From positions 1-64,000 of the forward strand of contig NZ_AXAI01000019.1 in the NCBI RefSeq assembly GCF_000472425.1: a stretch of DNA of 64,000 nucleotides. The letters run 5' to 3'. The notes beneath the pieces are model-generated. The model made no database searches. It was not told where the DNA came from and saw only the letters and a list, made by a program, of their open reading frames with translations. Position numbers and translations under genes: made by a program. The DNA comes from Bradyrhizobium sp. Tv2a-2. GTDB taxonomy: Bacteria; Pseudomonadota; Alphaproteobacteria; Rhizobiales; Xanthobacteraceae. Shown here one piece after another: positions 18,443 through 26,709 of this stretch. Positions within the stretch are counted from its first letter, which is position 1; each line of letters begins with the position of its first letter.

Positions 18443-21400
18443 ATGGCTGAAATCAACGACGAGGATCGAGAGGAAATATCTGGACCGGGCGCCGTCAAAC
18501 CCGTCGTAGTGGGAATTGGCGCCTCCGCCGGCGGCGTTCGCGCGTTGCAGCAACTGTTCGAGGCGCTACCCGAGGAGACCGGCGCGGCCTTCGTCGTGGT
18601 AGTCCATCTCGATCCGGATATGCGCAGCGAGATGTCAAGCATCCTGGCTGCGCGCACGCATATGCCCGTTCTCCAGGTCGGCGAGCCCGTCCCGCTGCAG
18701 GCGGACCACGTGTACGTCATCCCACCCGATCGCCGTCTGCACATCACCAACGATGAAATAGCCACTGCGGAGTTCGATGAGCCGCGTGGGAAACGTGCAC
18801 CGATCGATCTGTTCTTCCGCTCGCTGGCCGAACAGCACGGGGACGGTTGCGCTATCATCCTGACCGGCGCCGGATCCGACGGCGCGGTTGGAGTAAGGGC
18901 CGTCAAGGAGTCCGGCGGCATCATCCTCGTGCAGGACCCCAACGAGGCCGAATTCCCCTCGATGCCACGTAGTGCGATTGCGACCGGAATCGCAGATTTC
19001 GTGCTGCCAATACGCGAACTGGCCCAACGCCTGACCGAACTGGTGCGCGAAAAGAGCAACGGCGCTCCAGAGACCGGAATGCGCAATTTTAGCACGGACC
19101 TGCTGCGGCGCATCCTCGCGCATGTCCGGGTTCGGACCGGGCACGATTTCTCCAAGTACAAGCGGGCGACCATTCTGCGCAGAATCGCGCGCCGGATGCA
19201 GATCACCAGAACCGAGACCCCGAACGACTATTACGATGTGCTGCGTGACAACACGGACGAAGCGCAGGCCCTCCTGGGCGATCTCTTGATTTCGGTGACG
19301 TCGTTTTTCCGCGACAAGGAAGCATTCCGGACACTTGAAATGCAGGTCATCCCGCAATTGTTTCACGGGAAGCTGCCTGATCGTTCAATACGTGTCTGGA
19401 TCCCTGGCTGTGCCACCGGCGAAGAAGCCTATACGATCTCGATGCTGCTCCTGGAGCATGCCTCGCGACAGGACATCAGGCCTACAATTCAGGTCTTCGG
19501 CTCGGACATAGACCCAAGGGCGCTCGCTATTGCGCGAGAGGGCCAGTATCCCGCGGCCATCGAAGCGGATGTCAGCGAAGATCGCTTGCGACGTTTTTTC
19601 GTGAAGGAAGGTGATCATTATCGTGTGCGCCAGGAACTGCGCGACCTCGTGCTGTTCGCTAGTCACAGCGTTCTCAAAGACCCGCCCTTTTCACGCCTCG
19701 ATCTCATCGCCTGTCGCAATCTCCTGATTTACCTCGATCGCGAACTGCAGGAGTTGGCGTGCAATACTTTCCATTATGCTCTCCATCCTGACGGATTTCT
19801 CATGGTGGGCACGTCGGAGAGCGCCGACAATCCCGTCGGACTGTTTCGCACTTTCGATCGTAAGGCGCGTATCTATCAGTCGTCGGCAAATCCGGGCGAG
19901 GTGCGTCTGCTGCCGCGCCTGCTCGGAAGCGTGGGCACAGTGCACGAGCAGGCTTCAGTTACGATAAGGCCGCCAAGCACCAGCTCATTGCTTCATGAAG
20001 CTGCCGCGCACCGCAATGCCCTGGAAAAGCTTGCTCCGCCCAGTATCCTTGTCGATCAATTGCATCGCGTCCTGCACATGTCCGATAGCGCCGGGCGTTT
20101 CATACAACCGTCCGGCGGTCCCCTCAGCGGCAATTTGGTCGATCTGGTGCGGCCGGAGTTGCGGTTCGAATTACGTTCGGCCTTGCATCGGGTTTTCGAA
20201 ACTTCGCAATCCTGGCTCAGTCTTCCCATCTCCGTCCGTTTCAACGGCGCGCCGCATCGGGTGCTGATGCACGTGAAGCCGGCGGACGATCACGGTGATC
20301 GTGCGCCCGCCACCGCGGTGGTCCTGTTCATCGAGGGCGGAGAGGTCGAGCATGCGATCGATGGGGCTCTGCCCCAGAACGACGATGCTAACAAGGTCGT
20401 CGCCCGGCTCCGAGAAGAGCTTCAGCTGACCCAGGCGCGACTGCGCACGACCCGAGAGGAATCGGAGAGCGCGAATGAGGAATTGCGCGCCGCCAATGAA
20501 GAGCTGCAGTCGATCAACGAGGAATATCGTTCGACGTCCGAAGAGCTGGAGACCAGCAAGGAAGAGCTGCAATCGATCAATGAAGAGTTACAGACCGTCA
20601 ACAGCGAGCTCAAGCTGAAGCTCGAGGCGGTCTCCCGTGCACACAGCGACCTGCAGAACCTGATGGCGGCAACCGATTTCGGGACCTTGTTCCTCGATTC
20701 GAGCCTGCGTATCAAGCGCTTCACGCAACAGGTGACCGAGCTGTTCAGCATCACGCCGGCCGACGAAGGCCGACCGATCGCGGATTTCACGCATCGATTG
20801 AAATATGATGATCTCGCCAGCGACGCGCGCGCGGTGCTGGTGAACCTCACCCCGATCAGGCACGAACTCCGCAGCCGCGATAATCGATGGTACGACGTTC
20901 GTCTGCGCCCATACCGCACGGTCGATGACAGGATCGACGGAGTCGTTATCACCTTTGTCGATATGACCGACCGGCGTCACGCGGAACAGGCGCTCAGGCT
21001 GAGCGAGCGGAGCCTTCGACAAGAGAAGCAACTTGTCGACCTCTCGCGCGATCCGATCTTCATATGGGACTATGACGGCACCATCCTCGAATGGAATCGC
21101 GGAAGCGAGGAACTCTACGGCTACAGCCACGACGAGGCGGTGGGAAAGCGGAAAGAAAGGTTATTGGGCACAATCGTACCCGGGGGATCATTCGCCGAAT
21201 TGCGGGCCAAGCTGCTCGAGGACGGCAGCTGGAGCGGCGAGTTGAAGCACAAGACCAAGGACGGCCGCGAACTGACAATCGAGAGCCGCATCATCCTTGA
21301 AACAATCGACGGCCGACGGCTCGCCCTGGAAACCACCCGGGACGTCACCGAGCGCAAGGCCTGGGAAGCACAGCAAAGATTGTTGCTTGGCGAACTCACC

Positions 21401-21961
21401 CACCGCGTCAAGAATACGCTCGCGGTTGTCCAGTCGATCGCGCATCAGACCCGGCGCTTCAGCAATTCGGATGAGGACTTCACCGACCGCCTGGATGGTC
21501 GTCTGACCGCCCTGGCTGCAGCTCATTCGCTACTGGTCGATTCGGACTGGAAGGGTGCCGATCTCGCTACGTTGGTGCGCGTGCAACTTGCGCCCCACAT
21601 CTCCGGCAATCTCGAACGGACGACGATAGTGGGCGAACCCGTGTTCCTGCCTGCCGATCTGGCAACGCCGTTTGGATTGGTCTTCCACGAGCTGGCGACC
21701 AATGCCGCCAAGTATGGCGCATTCTCGCGCAAATCCGGCATGGTGGACCTGCGCTGGAATGTGCGCACGCGTAGTCAGCCGATCCTCACGGTCGTTTGGC
21801 GCGAAAGCGGTGGTCCGACGGTTACGGCACCGAAAACCAGCGGGTTCGGAAGCGCGTTAATTGAAAAGGCGATACCGAATGCGACGGTCCGGCGTGAATT
21901 CGACCGCGATGGCTTGGTTTGCACGATCGAATTGCCGCTTCCAAAAGGTTCGAGAGAATGA
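18443..21961 (+). CDS. CheB-CheR-PAS-HWE histidine kinase fusion (1172 aa)
   Basis: Domain order: CheB methylesterase (about 20-210; GIGASAGG, VVHLDPD, GAGSDGAVG), CheR methyltransferase (about 220-490; VWIPGCATGEEAYTIS as SAM site and IACRNLLIYLD), a long coiled coil of repeated EELxxxNEE units (about 660-730), PAS domains (about 740-850 and 865-975) and a C-terminal HWE/HisKA_2 kinase with phospho-His in LGELTHRVKNTLA (about residue 985). Opposing methylation and demethylation activities are thus joined to a sensor kinase in one cytoplasmic protein. It is divergent from the separate CheB. No dedicated response regulator is adjacent, and the receiver remnant at 13794 is dead. Confidence 0.9.
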   Translation: MAEINDEDREEISGPGAVKPVVVGIGASAGGVRALQQLFEALPEETGAAFVVVVHLDPDMRSEMSSILAARTHMPVLQVGEPVPLQADHVYVIPPDRRLHITNDEIATAEFDEPRGKRAPIDLFFRSLAEQHGDGCAIILTGAGSDGAVGVRAVKESGGIILVQDPNEAEFPSMPRSAIATGIADFVLPIRELAQRLTELVREKSNGAPETGMRNFSTDLLRRILAHVRVRTGHDFSKYKRATILRRIARRMQITRTETPNDYYDVLRDNTDEAQALLGDLLISVTSFFRDKEAFRTLEMQVIPQLFHGKLPDRSIRVWIPGCATGEEAYTISMLLLEHASRQDIRPTIQVFGSDIDPRALAIAREGQYPAAIEADVSEDRLRRFFVKEGDHYRVRQELRDLVLFASHSVLKDPPFSRLDLIACRNLLIYLDRELQELACNTFHYALHPDGFLMVGTSESADNPVGLFRTFDRKARIYQSSANPGEVRLLPRLLGSVGTVHEQASVTIRPPSTSSLLHEAAAHRNALEKLAPPSILVDQLHRVLHMSDSAGRFIQPSGGPLSGNLVDLVRPELRFELRSALHRVFETSQSWLSLPISVRFNGAPHRVLMHVKPADDHGDRAPATAVVLFIEGGEVEHAIDGALPQNDDANKVVARLREELQLTQARLRTTREESESANEELRAANEELQSINEEYRSTSEELETSKEELQSINEELQTVNSELKLKLEAVSRAHSDLQNLMAATDFGTLFLDSSLRIKRFTQQVTELFSITPADEGRPIADFTHRLKYDDLASDARAVLVNLTPIRHELRSRDNRWYDVRLRPYRTVDDRIDGVVITFVDMTDRRHAEQALRLSERSLRQEKQLVDLSRDPIFIWDYDGTILEWNRGSEELYGYSHDEAVGKRKERLLGTIVPGGSFAELRAKLLEDGSWSGELKHKTKDGRELTIESRIILETIDGRRLALETTRDVTERKAWEAQQRLLLGELTHRVKNTLAVVQSIAHQTRRFSNSDEDFTDRLDGRLTALAAAHSLLVDSDWKGADLATLVRVQLAPHISGNLERTTIVGEPVFLPADLATPFGLVFHELATNAAKYGAFSRKSGMVDLRWNVRTRSQPILTVVWRESGGPTVTAPKTSGFGSALIEKAIPNATVRREFDRDGLVCTIELPLPKGSRE

Positions 21962-22353
21962 CCGCCAGCGCCGCAGACGGGCGAACAAGCTCCCGATGCG
22001 GCGGCCGCGGTTTTGGCGTGTTTCGGTCTCACACCTCGATGACGAACAGGCGCGCGCTGATTTCCAAAAGCGCAATTGAACGCGCTGCCAATTGTAGGTT
22101 CGAGTAAGAATGAAATAGGTCCACGATGGCAGCTCAGAAAACCCTAGCAGGATAGACGCTCGCGACTTACGCTAGGGGTCATGAACGACAAAATTCAAAG
22201 CGAGCACGAGAGGTCTGCTTTCGGGTGGATAGCGACCATGTCGCTGCTTCGCAAGCCGAGTTGACCCTTATTGCCGAGCCGTGATGCCGCCGTGCAAATG
22301 ATCGACGAGTCGATTGTCAGCGTGCAACCAGCATCGTGCCTACATCGACCGAT
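21962..22353. other. Gene-poor stretch
   Basis: No gene is supported between the kinase gene and the SRAP fragment; there is no visible terminator or repeat. Frames are short and lack ribosome-binding sites. Confidence 0.4.
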
Positions 22354-22590
22354 CTAGGCCGCGACCTTATCCTCCTTTTCCTCCCCACGCATCACGATCT
22401 TCAGCGCGTCATCCGGCAATGGCCGCTGCAGCGCCTTCGCCTCGTCCCACGGCGCTCGCATCCAAATGTCGCGCTCCTCGTCCATGGTCAGGATCACTGG
22501 CATGGCCTTGGGATGGATCGGCGTCACCACCGCGTTCGCCTCGGTCGTTAGGAAGCCGTAGACCCGATGCGGAGGGGATGTACGCGGCAA
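22354..22590 (-). pseudogene. SRAP (YedK/HMCES-like) protein, C-terminal fragment
   Basis: The frame reads YGFLTTEANAVVTPIHPKAMP, then VILTMDEERDIWMRAPWDEA and ALQRPLPDDALKIV. This matches the C-terminal third of bacterial SOS-response-associated peptidases, including the conserved His-Pro of the abasic-site binding pocket (IHPKAMP). The N-terminal part, with the catalytic Cys2, is absent; sequence upstream of 22560 is unrelated. It is a truncated remnant. It lies directly downstream of a truncated Ku gene on the same strand. Confidence 0.8.
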
Positions 22591-22593
22591 ACG

Positions 22594-22860
22594 TTATAAA
22601 TCAATGATGGTCGCTCCATCACCGGGACTCCCCTTGGCTCGCCTTGCGCTTCTTCGCGGCCGCTTTTTCGCAGGTGACTTGGCTGCCTGCGGCGGCTTGG
22701 CCGGCTTGGCAGTCTCGTCGGAAGCTAGGCTCTGGCGCAGCGCATCCATCAGATTGATGACGTTGTCGGGGCTGGCTTCTTCACCGCCGCCTTCTTGTGG
22801 TTTTTTGTTGTGGCCCCGGTTGTGGCCCCAAGCAAAAAAGCGCCTCCAAGAGCGGTTCAA
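22594..22860 (-). pseudogene. Ku (NHEJ) protein, C-terminal tail remnant
   Basis: The recognisable part, about 22600-22815, reads SPDNVINLMDALRQSLAS followed by a Lys/Ala/Pro-rich basic tail (KSPAKKRPRRSARRAK). The NVINLMDALR motif plus basic tail is typical of the C-terminus of rhizobial Ku. The DNA-ring core domain is missing. A short tandem word (GGCCACAAC twice) lies at the break, near 22815-22835. Together with the SRAP fragment it is what is left of an NHEJ-type repair cluster, cut at the island boundary. Confidence 0.55.
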
Positions 22861-22885
22861 AAAACCTACCTAAGTGCTTGATTTA

Positions 22886-22934
22886 TTTGGTGAGCGCGCT
22901 GGGGCTCGAACCCAGGACCCCGTGATTAAAAGTC
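22886..22934. repeat. attL-type site: 49-bp duplicate of tRNA-Lys 3' end
   Basis: It is identical over 49 bp to 38353-38401, covering the anticodon loop, T arm, acceptor 3' strand, encoded CCA and three further bases. The next base differs (C instead of A). It does not encode a full tRNA. It is also the right-hand boundary copy for island E1. Confidence 0.9.
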
Positions 22935-23100
22935 CTTTTTGGGCCAAATTGCTTAGTGATTGAAATTGCTAATAAAATTGCGTGTCCGTAACTAAGTCAT
23001 TGAATTCATTTTGCCCCCGTTTGACAAATCACGGTCATGGCCTGACACTCTCTGCCACGTTCGGCACTGTGTCGGACGGACATAGTGCGGACACGGCCCC

Positions 23101-24384
23101 ATGAAGCTCACCGATACCACCGTCCAGAAGCTACCGGTTCCACAAGCCGGAAATCGCATCACCTACGATGATGACGTCAGCGGCTTTGGCGTCAGGGTGA
23201 CCGCTGGCGGATCGCGATCCTTTATCCTGAACTACAGAACCCGATCCGGACGGGAGCGCCGCTTTACCATCGGGCGCGTTGGTATTCGGGGCTCGGAAGG
23301 CTGGAGCACCGGTGCCGCCCGCAAGGAGGCCGACCGGCTCAAAAAGCTTATAGACCTGGGCGAGGATCCTCTTGCGAAGGTCGAGGCCGACCGGTCGCAA
23401 AAGACCGTGGGTGAGCTGTGCAAGAAATTCATGGAGGAGTCGCGGGAGACCAACAGCGAAGGCACAGCGAGCGGCTACCAGGGGCAGATCGACAACTATG
23501 TGCTGCCGATCCTCAAAGCCGGCACCCTAGTCGTCGACGTCGAGCCTGAGGACATCCAGAATCTTCACCGCAAGGTCGGTAAGGACGGTGGCAAATATGC
23601 CGCAAACCGTGTGGTTGCGCTCGTCAGCCATATGTTCAATCGAGCGATCGTGTGGAACGGGTCCAAGAAGGACAAAGGATGGGCGATGTTCAATCCCACG
23701 AAGGGCACAGAGCGGAATCCGGAGCACAATCGGGAGCGTTACGTTGATCCGAAAGACGAACTGGCGAGGCTCTTAACGGCTCTGGACGGGCACGAGGACA
23801 GACAGGCTGTCGATATCCTAAAACTCGCCATGCTAACCGGATGCCGCAAGAGCGAGGCTTTGAGGGCACGGTGGGACCAATTCAAATTCAGTGAGGGCGA
23901 GCACGGACCAGAGGGAACATGGACGAAGCTTAGCCATCACACCAAGCAGAAAAAATTGCACCACACGCCACTCTCGGCCCCGGCATTGCTGCTCCTGGAT
24001 GGTCTTCGTAGCGCCGCAGAAGCCAAGGCAACGAAGGAGAAGGTAGAGGTTTCGCCTTGGGTCTTTCCTGGACGTATCGCCGGCCAACCCCGCGACAGTA
24101 TCAAACGCGCCTGGGAGGAGATCAGGACGGCGGCAAAGATCAGCGACGTTAGGATGCACGACCTGCGACACTCCTTCGCTTCGATCCTGGCCAGTGGCGG
24201 CAATTCGTTGCAAATCATCGGCAAGCTGTTGGGTCACACCAATCCAGCGACCACCAATCGATATGCACATCTTTTCGTGGATCCATTGCGCGAGGCCGCC
24301 AATCGAGTCGGTGTCGTGATCGATGCCGGCAACGGCAACAAACCGTCCGCTGAGGTCGTCGACATCACGCGGGGGCGGTCATGA
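23101..24384 (+). CDS. int: Tyrosine-recombinase integrase (P4-type, Arm-binding N-terminus)
   Basis: This 427-aa site-specific recombinase has an N-terminal arm-DNA-binding domain (MKLTDTTVQKLPVP...FGVRVTAGGSRSF) and a core-binding SAM-like domain at about 100-200. The catalytic domain has all residues in place: Arg249 in TGCRKSEAL, His353 and Arg356 in HDLRHS, His379 in GHTN and nucleophile Tyr388 in TTNRYAHL. It lies 167 bp from the attL copy and points inward, as expected for an element using a tRNA 3' end. It overlaps the next gene by 4 nt. It looks functional. Confidence 0.95.
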   Translation: MKLTDTTVQKLPVPQAGNRITYDDDVSGFGVRVTAGGSRSFILNYRTRSGRERRFTIGRVGIRGSEGWSTGAARKEADRLKKLIDLGEDPLAKVEADRSQKTVGELCKKFMEESRETNSEGTASGYQGQIDNYVLPILKAGTLVVDVEPEDIQNLHRKVGKDGGKYAANRVVALVSHMFNRAIVWNGSKKDKGWAMFNPTKGTERNPEHNRERYVDPKDELARLLTALDGHEDRQAVDILKLAMLTGCRKSEALRARWDQFKFSEGEHGPEGTWTKLSHHTKQKKLHHTPLSAPALLLLDGLRSAAEAKATKEKVEVSPWVFPGRIAGQPRDSIKRAWEEIRTAAKISDVRMHDLRHSFASILASGGNSLQIIGKLLGHTNPATTNRYAHLFVDPLREAANRVGVVIDAGNGNKPSAEVVDITRGRS

Positions 24385-24863
24385 AGTTTGATGATGCCAT
24401 CAAGATTCCGGGTGTGGCTCAGATCGCGCTCGAGTCGGCCCGGATCGATTTCGAAGAAAGCGCGGATGCATGGCTGCCCTGGCACGCAATTCGAATTGCC
24501 ACGACCGCTGGGGTTGATGTTCCTGAATGGGTGCTTGGCTACTTCTCGGATAGGGCGAAACTCATCAACGAGATCATCAAGGCTGCTGGGCCAGACGAGG
24601 CAAAGGAAATTGGCGCAGCGCTTGGATTCGGCGGCGCCGGCAGGGGGAGTACGTCCACCGGAGGTCGGGCGAGAAATCAGTCACGCAATTGGGCAATTGC
24701 TCTGAAAATGGAAGAGGAAATTAATTCAGGCGCCGGGATTGATGCCGCCGCCATGATCGCGGCCAAGGACTTCAACGTATCGAAGCCCACGGCCTATAGC
24801 GCACATGATAAATTTGGATCGCGCGCCCGCGACTATATCAGGGCAAGGCGGGCAGGGGCCTAA
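24381..24863 (+). CDS. Hypothetical protein coupled to the integrase (160 aa)
   Basis: The start overlaps the integrase stop (ATGA), so it is made with the integrase. The N-terminal half is helical (DFEESADAWLPWHAIRIATTA). A Gly/Ser-rich linker at about residues 78-95 is followed by a helix-turn-helix-like segment, MIAAKDFNVSKPTAYSAHDKF (about 130-150). It could be a DNA-binding accessory to integration. I do not recognise a family. Its stop codon forms the left foot of the hairpin at 24861. Confidence 0.6.
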   Translation: MKFDDAIKIPGVAQIALESARIDFEESADAWLPWHAIRIATTAGVDVPEWVLGYFSDRAKLINEIIKAAGPDEAKEIGAALGFGGAGRGSTSTGGRARNQSRNWAIALKMEEEINSGAGIDAAAMIAAKDFNVSKPTAYSAHDKFGSRARDYIRARRAGA

Positions 24864-24896
24864 GCGTCAGCCAAATCGGGATTTCGCTGACGCTTA
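24861..24896 (+). terminator. Long perfect-stem hairpin, probable terminator of the integrase operon
   Basis: An 11-bp perfect stem (TAAGCGTCAGC, 24861-24871, with its complement at 24886-24896) continues after one C-C mismatch into four more pairs (AAAT/ATTT) with a CGGG loop. The stop codon of the upstream gene is part of the stem. Only a short T run follows (TATAGTTTT), so it may be a weak or bidirectional terminator; a protein-binding palindrome is an alternative. Confidence 0.55.
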
Positions 24897-24977
24897 TAGT
24901 TTTGCAGTCAAGTGTTGTCGGTGATTATTAGTTCGCTGTCTTCCACTGGCCCAACGGCCAACAATAAGGACAGCGCA

Positions 24978-25208
24978 ATGACCACCGCAGATCCAACCGG
25001 CGCGGACATCCTTGCCGGCTACGCCGAGCAGACTGAATTTGCCACAGCTAATCGCCTGAGCACGCGCACCGTCGCGCGCTATCGCAATCGCGCAGACGGA
25101 CTGCCTTGGGTGCAGTTCGCCGGGAAAGTCTACATTCCCGTCGCCGAGGCTGCTGCCTGGCTCAAGAACCAGGTGCGCCATCCCAACCAGCGGCGCCGCA
25201 CCGCCTAA
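24978..25208 (+). CDS. Excisionase-like / winged-helix DNA-binding protein (76 aa)
   Basis: The ATG at 24978 follows AAGGACAGCGCA. The protein holds a MerR-like winged helix: FATANRLSTRTVARYRNRADG, then LPWVQFAGKVYIPVAEAAAWL. This arrangement, with an HTH and a beta-wing naming the residue used to enter DNA, is typical of Xis/AlpA-type directionality factors of temperate elements. Next to an integrase, the likely role is to switch recombination towards excision, or to regulate the replication operon that follows. The longer frame from 24912 lacks a ribosome-binding site. Confidence 0.65.
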   Translation: MTTADPTGADILAGYAEQTEFATANRLSTRTVARYRNRADGLPWVQFAGKVYIPVAEAAAWLKNQVRHPNQRRRTA

Positions 25209-25359
25209 AGCAAACCGCGACCAGCGCGAGAGCTTCGCACAGGCCGCGGTCTAGATTGATTGCGTCGACACCACACCGACAGCAAGCAATCCATCTAACC
25301 GCTTCTTCCCGAGGGCGCAAGTAACTCGTCGCCGGTCTCCGCAACAAGAGAGACCAAAC

Positions 25360-25743
25360 ATGATTGAATGTGCATTCTTTGGCGCGCTCGGTCGCGATGC
25401 TGAGAGCAAAACATCCGCCTCTGGCAAGCCCTACCTCAAGTTGAACGTTCGCGTTGGCGATGGTGACACCTGCCAATGGATAAGCGTTCTCGCATTCGAT
25501 CCGGACGCGATCGGTGTTGCCGATAAGATGGTGAAGGGCGCCCGCGTCTACATCGAGGGCAAACTTTCGCTCAATGAATGGACCGGCACCGACGGCAGCA
25601 AGCGCAACGGCTTGTCGGTCATGAGCTTTCATGCGCGCTTGTCGCAGATCGGGCGCAACAAGAAACCGAAATCGGATCGGCAAGTCGCATCACGGTACAC
25701 AGGCCGACGCGATCTCGATCTCGACGACTCAATTCCGTTTTAG
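25360..25743 (+). CDS. Single-stranded DNA-binding (SSB-like) protein
   Basis: This 127-aa protein has an OB-fold signature (MIECAFFGALGRDAESKTSASGK..., WISVLAFDPDA, GARVYIEGKLSLNEWTG) and ends in an acidic tip, DLDDSIPF. The tip matches the DxxIPF end through which SSB recruits other replication proteins. It is shorter than chromosomal SSB, which has a longer Gly-rich linker. It opens the replication operon, 9 nt before the Toprim gene. An inverted repeat (GGTCTC...GAGACC) lies just before its ATG and includes the ribosome-binding site region. Confidence 0.75.
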   Translation: MIECAFFGALGRDAESKTSASGKPYLKLNVRVGDGDTCQWISVLAFDPDAIGVADKMVKGARVYIEGKLSLNEWTGTDGSKRNGLSVMSFHARLSQIGRNKKPKSDRQVASRYTGRRDLDLDDSIPF

Positions 25744-25752
25744 GGGGCGCCA

Positions 25753-26709
25753 ATGGATTTACGCACCATTGCACACGCCCTCGGCGGAGACGTCTCCGGG
25801 CGCCAAGTATTGGCACCCGGGCCGGGGCATTCACCCAAGGATCGATCGCTATCCGTCCGGCTATGCTCGACAGCGCCTGATGGTTTCTTGTGTCACAGCT
25901 ACTGCGGCGACGACTGGCGCCTATGCCGAGACCATGTGCGCGAGCGGCTCGGGCTTCCCGAATGGGAGCCTGGGGACGGCAACGAGCAGCACCGCGCGCT
26001 CGCCCCTGCATTCGTCGACAAGTGGGATCTGGCGGCGATCAACAAGGAGGCAGACGAAATGAGGCGCACCGAGGAAGACCTGGAGCGGATCGAGCGAGCG
26101 CAACGCCTCTGGAATGAATGTGTGGACCCACGCGGTACGGCGGCCGAGGCATACCTGAACTCGCGTGCCCTCACACTGTACGACGACATTGCTGGGTCTG
26201 TGCTGCGCTTCCACCCGAGAACACCTTGGCGGAATGAGGACACCGGCAATACCGATCGCATTCCGTGCCTTGTCGCGGCCTTCACGTCGATCGACGACGA
26301 CGTCGTCACCGCGGTGCATCGTATCCGGGTCGATATGCCGGGACGATGGCCAAAGACTGAGCGTCGCATGCTCGGCGTTGTCCATCGCAGCGCCATCAAG
26401 CTGGCCCCGGCCGGTGACGAGTTGCTGATCGCGGAAGGCCTGGAAACCGCCATGTCTCCGCGCGAGGCGGAAATGACGTTGCCGTGCTGGGCGGTCGGCA
26501 GTGTCGGCGCCGTTTCATTTTTCCCGGTGTTGGACGGCGTCAAGAAACTCGTGATCGCCATCGAGTCGGGCGCTGCGAGCACACGATCCACCAAACTATG
26601 CCGACGCCGATATCACATCGCCTCGCGCAAAACATCAACTCTCCGTTCCACCGTCGGAAGCGATCTTAACGACGCGCTGATGACTCGGAAAAAGGCAGCG
26701 TCGCAATGA
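25753..26709 (+). CDS. Toprim/primase-like replication protein (318 aa), Toprim acidic motif apparently damaged
   Basis: The N-terminal part has the DUF7146-like layout of phage and plasmid primase-helicase relatives (GFLCHSYCGDDWRLCRDHVRE). The C-terminal part has a Toprim fold, with LLIAEGLETAMS carrying the catalytic Glu and GSDLNDAL as the last motif. The second Toprim motif, usually a DxD after VIAI, reads AIESGAAS here. In another frame nearby the sequence EHTIHQ resembles what family members carry, hinting at two compensating indels. Catalysis may therefore be lost. It has a GGGGGCG ribosome-binding site and overlaps the ATPase gene by 4 nt. Confidence 0.7.
   Translation: MDLRTIAHALGGDVSGRQVLAPGPGHSPKDRSLSVRLCSTAPDGFLCHSYCGDDWRLCRDHVRERLGLPEWEPGDGNEQHRALAPAFVDKWDLAAINKEADEMRRTEEDLERIERAQRLWNECVDPRGTAAEAYLNSRALTLYDDIAGSVLRFHPRTPWRNEDTGNTDRIPCLVAAFTSIDDDVVTAVHRIRVDMPGRWPKTERRMLGVVHRSAIKLAPAGDELLIAEGLETAMSPREAEMTLPCWAVGSVGAVSFFPVLDGVKKLVIAIESGAASTRSTKLCRRRYHIASRKTSTLRSTVGSDLNDALMTRKKAASQ

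Larger units (their letters stand above)
1636..22934. mobile_element. Older tRNA-Lys-associated genomic island (E1), integrase lost
   Basis: The segment is bounded by direct repeats of the 3' part of tRNA-Lys: 39 bp at 1636-1674 and the matching part of the 49-bp copy at 22886-22934. Between them lie accessory genes, an IS110 remnant, a frameshifted receiver gene, truncated SRAP and Ku genes and several long gene-poor stretches. There is no integrase inside it; the only one in the window lies to the right of 22934 and belongs to the next element. The inference is an old island in decay, with E2 later integrated at the same tRNA. An alternative is that 1636 is an unrelated displaced copy of the tRNA end. 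Confidence 0.6.

Noticed and set aside
22886..22960. A tRNA gene at the middle repeat
   Set aside because: The D arm and 5' acceptor strand are missing; it is an attachment-site copy.
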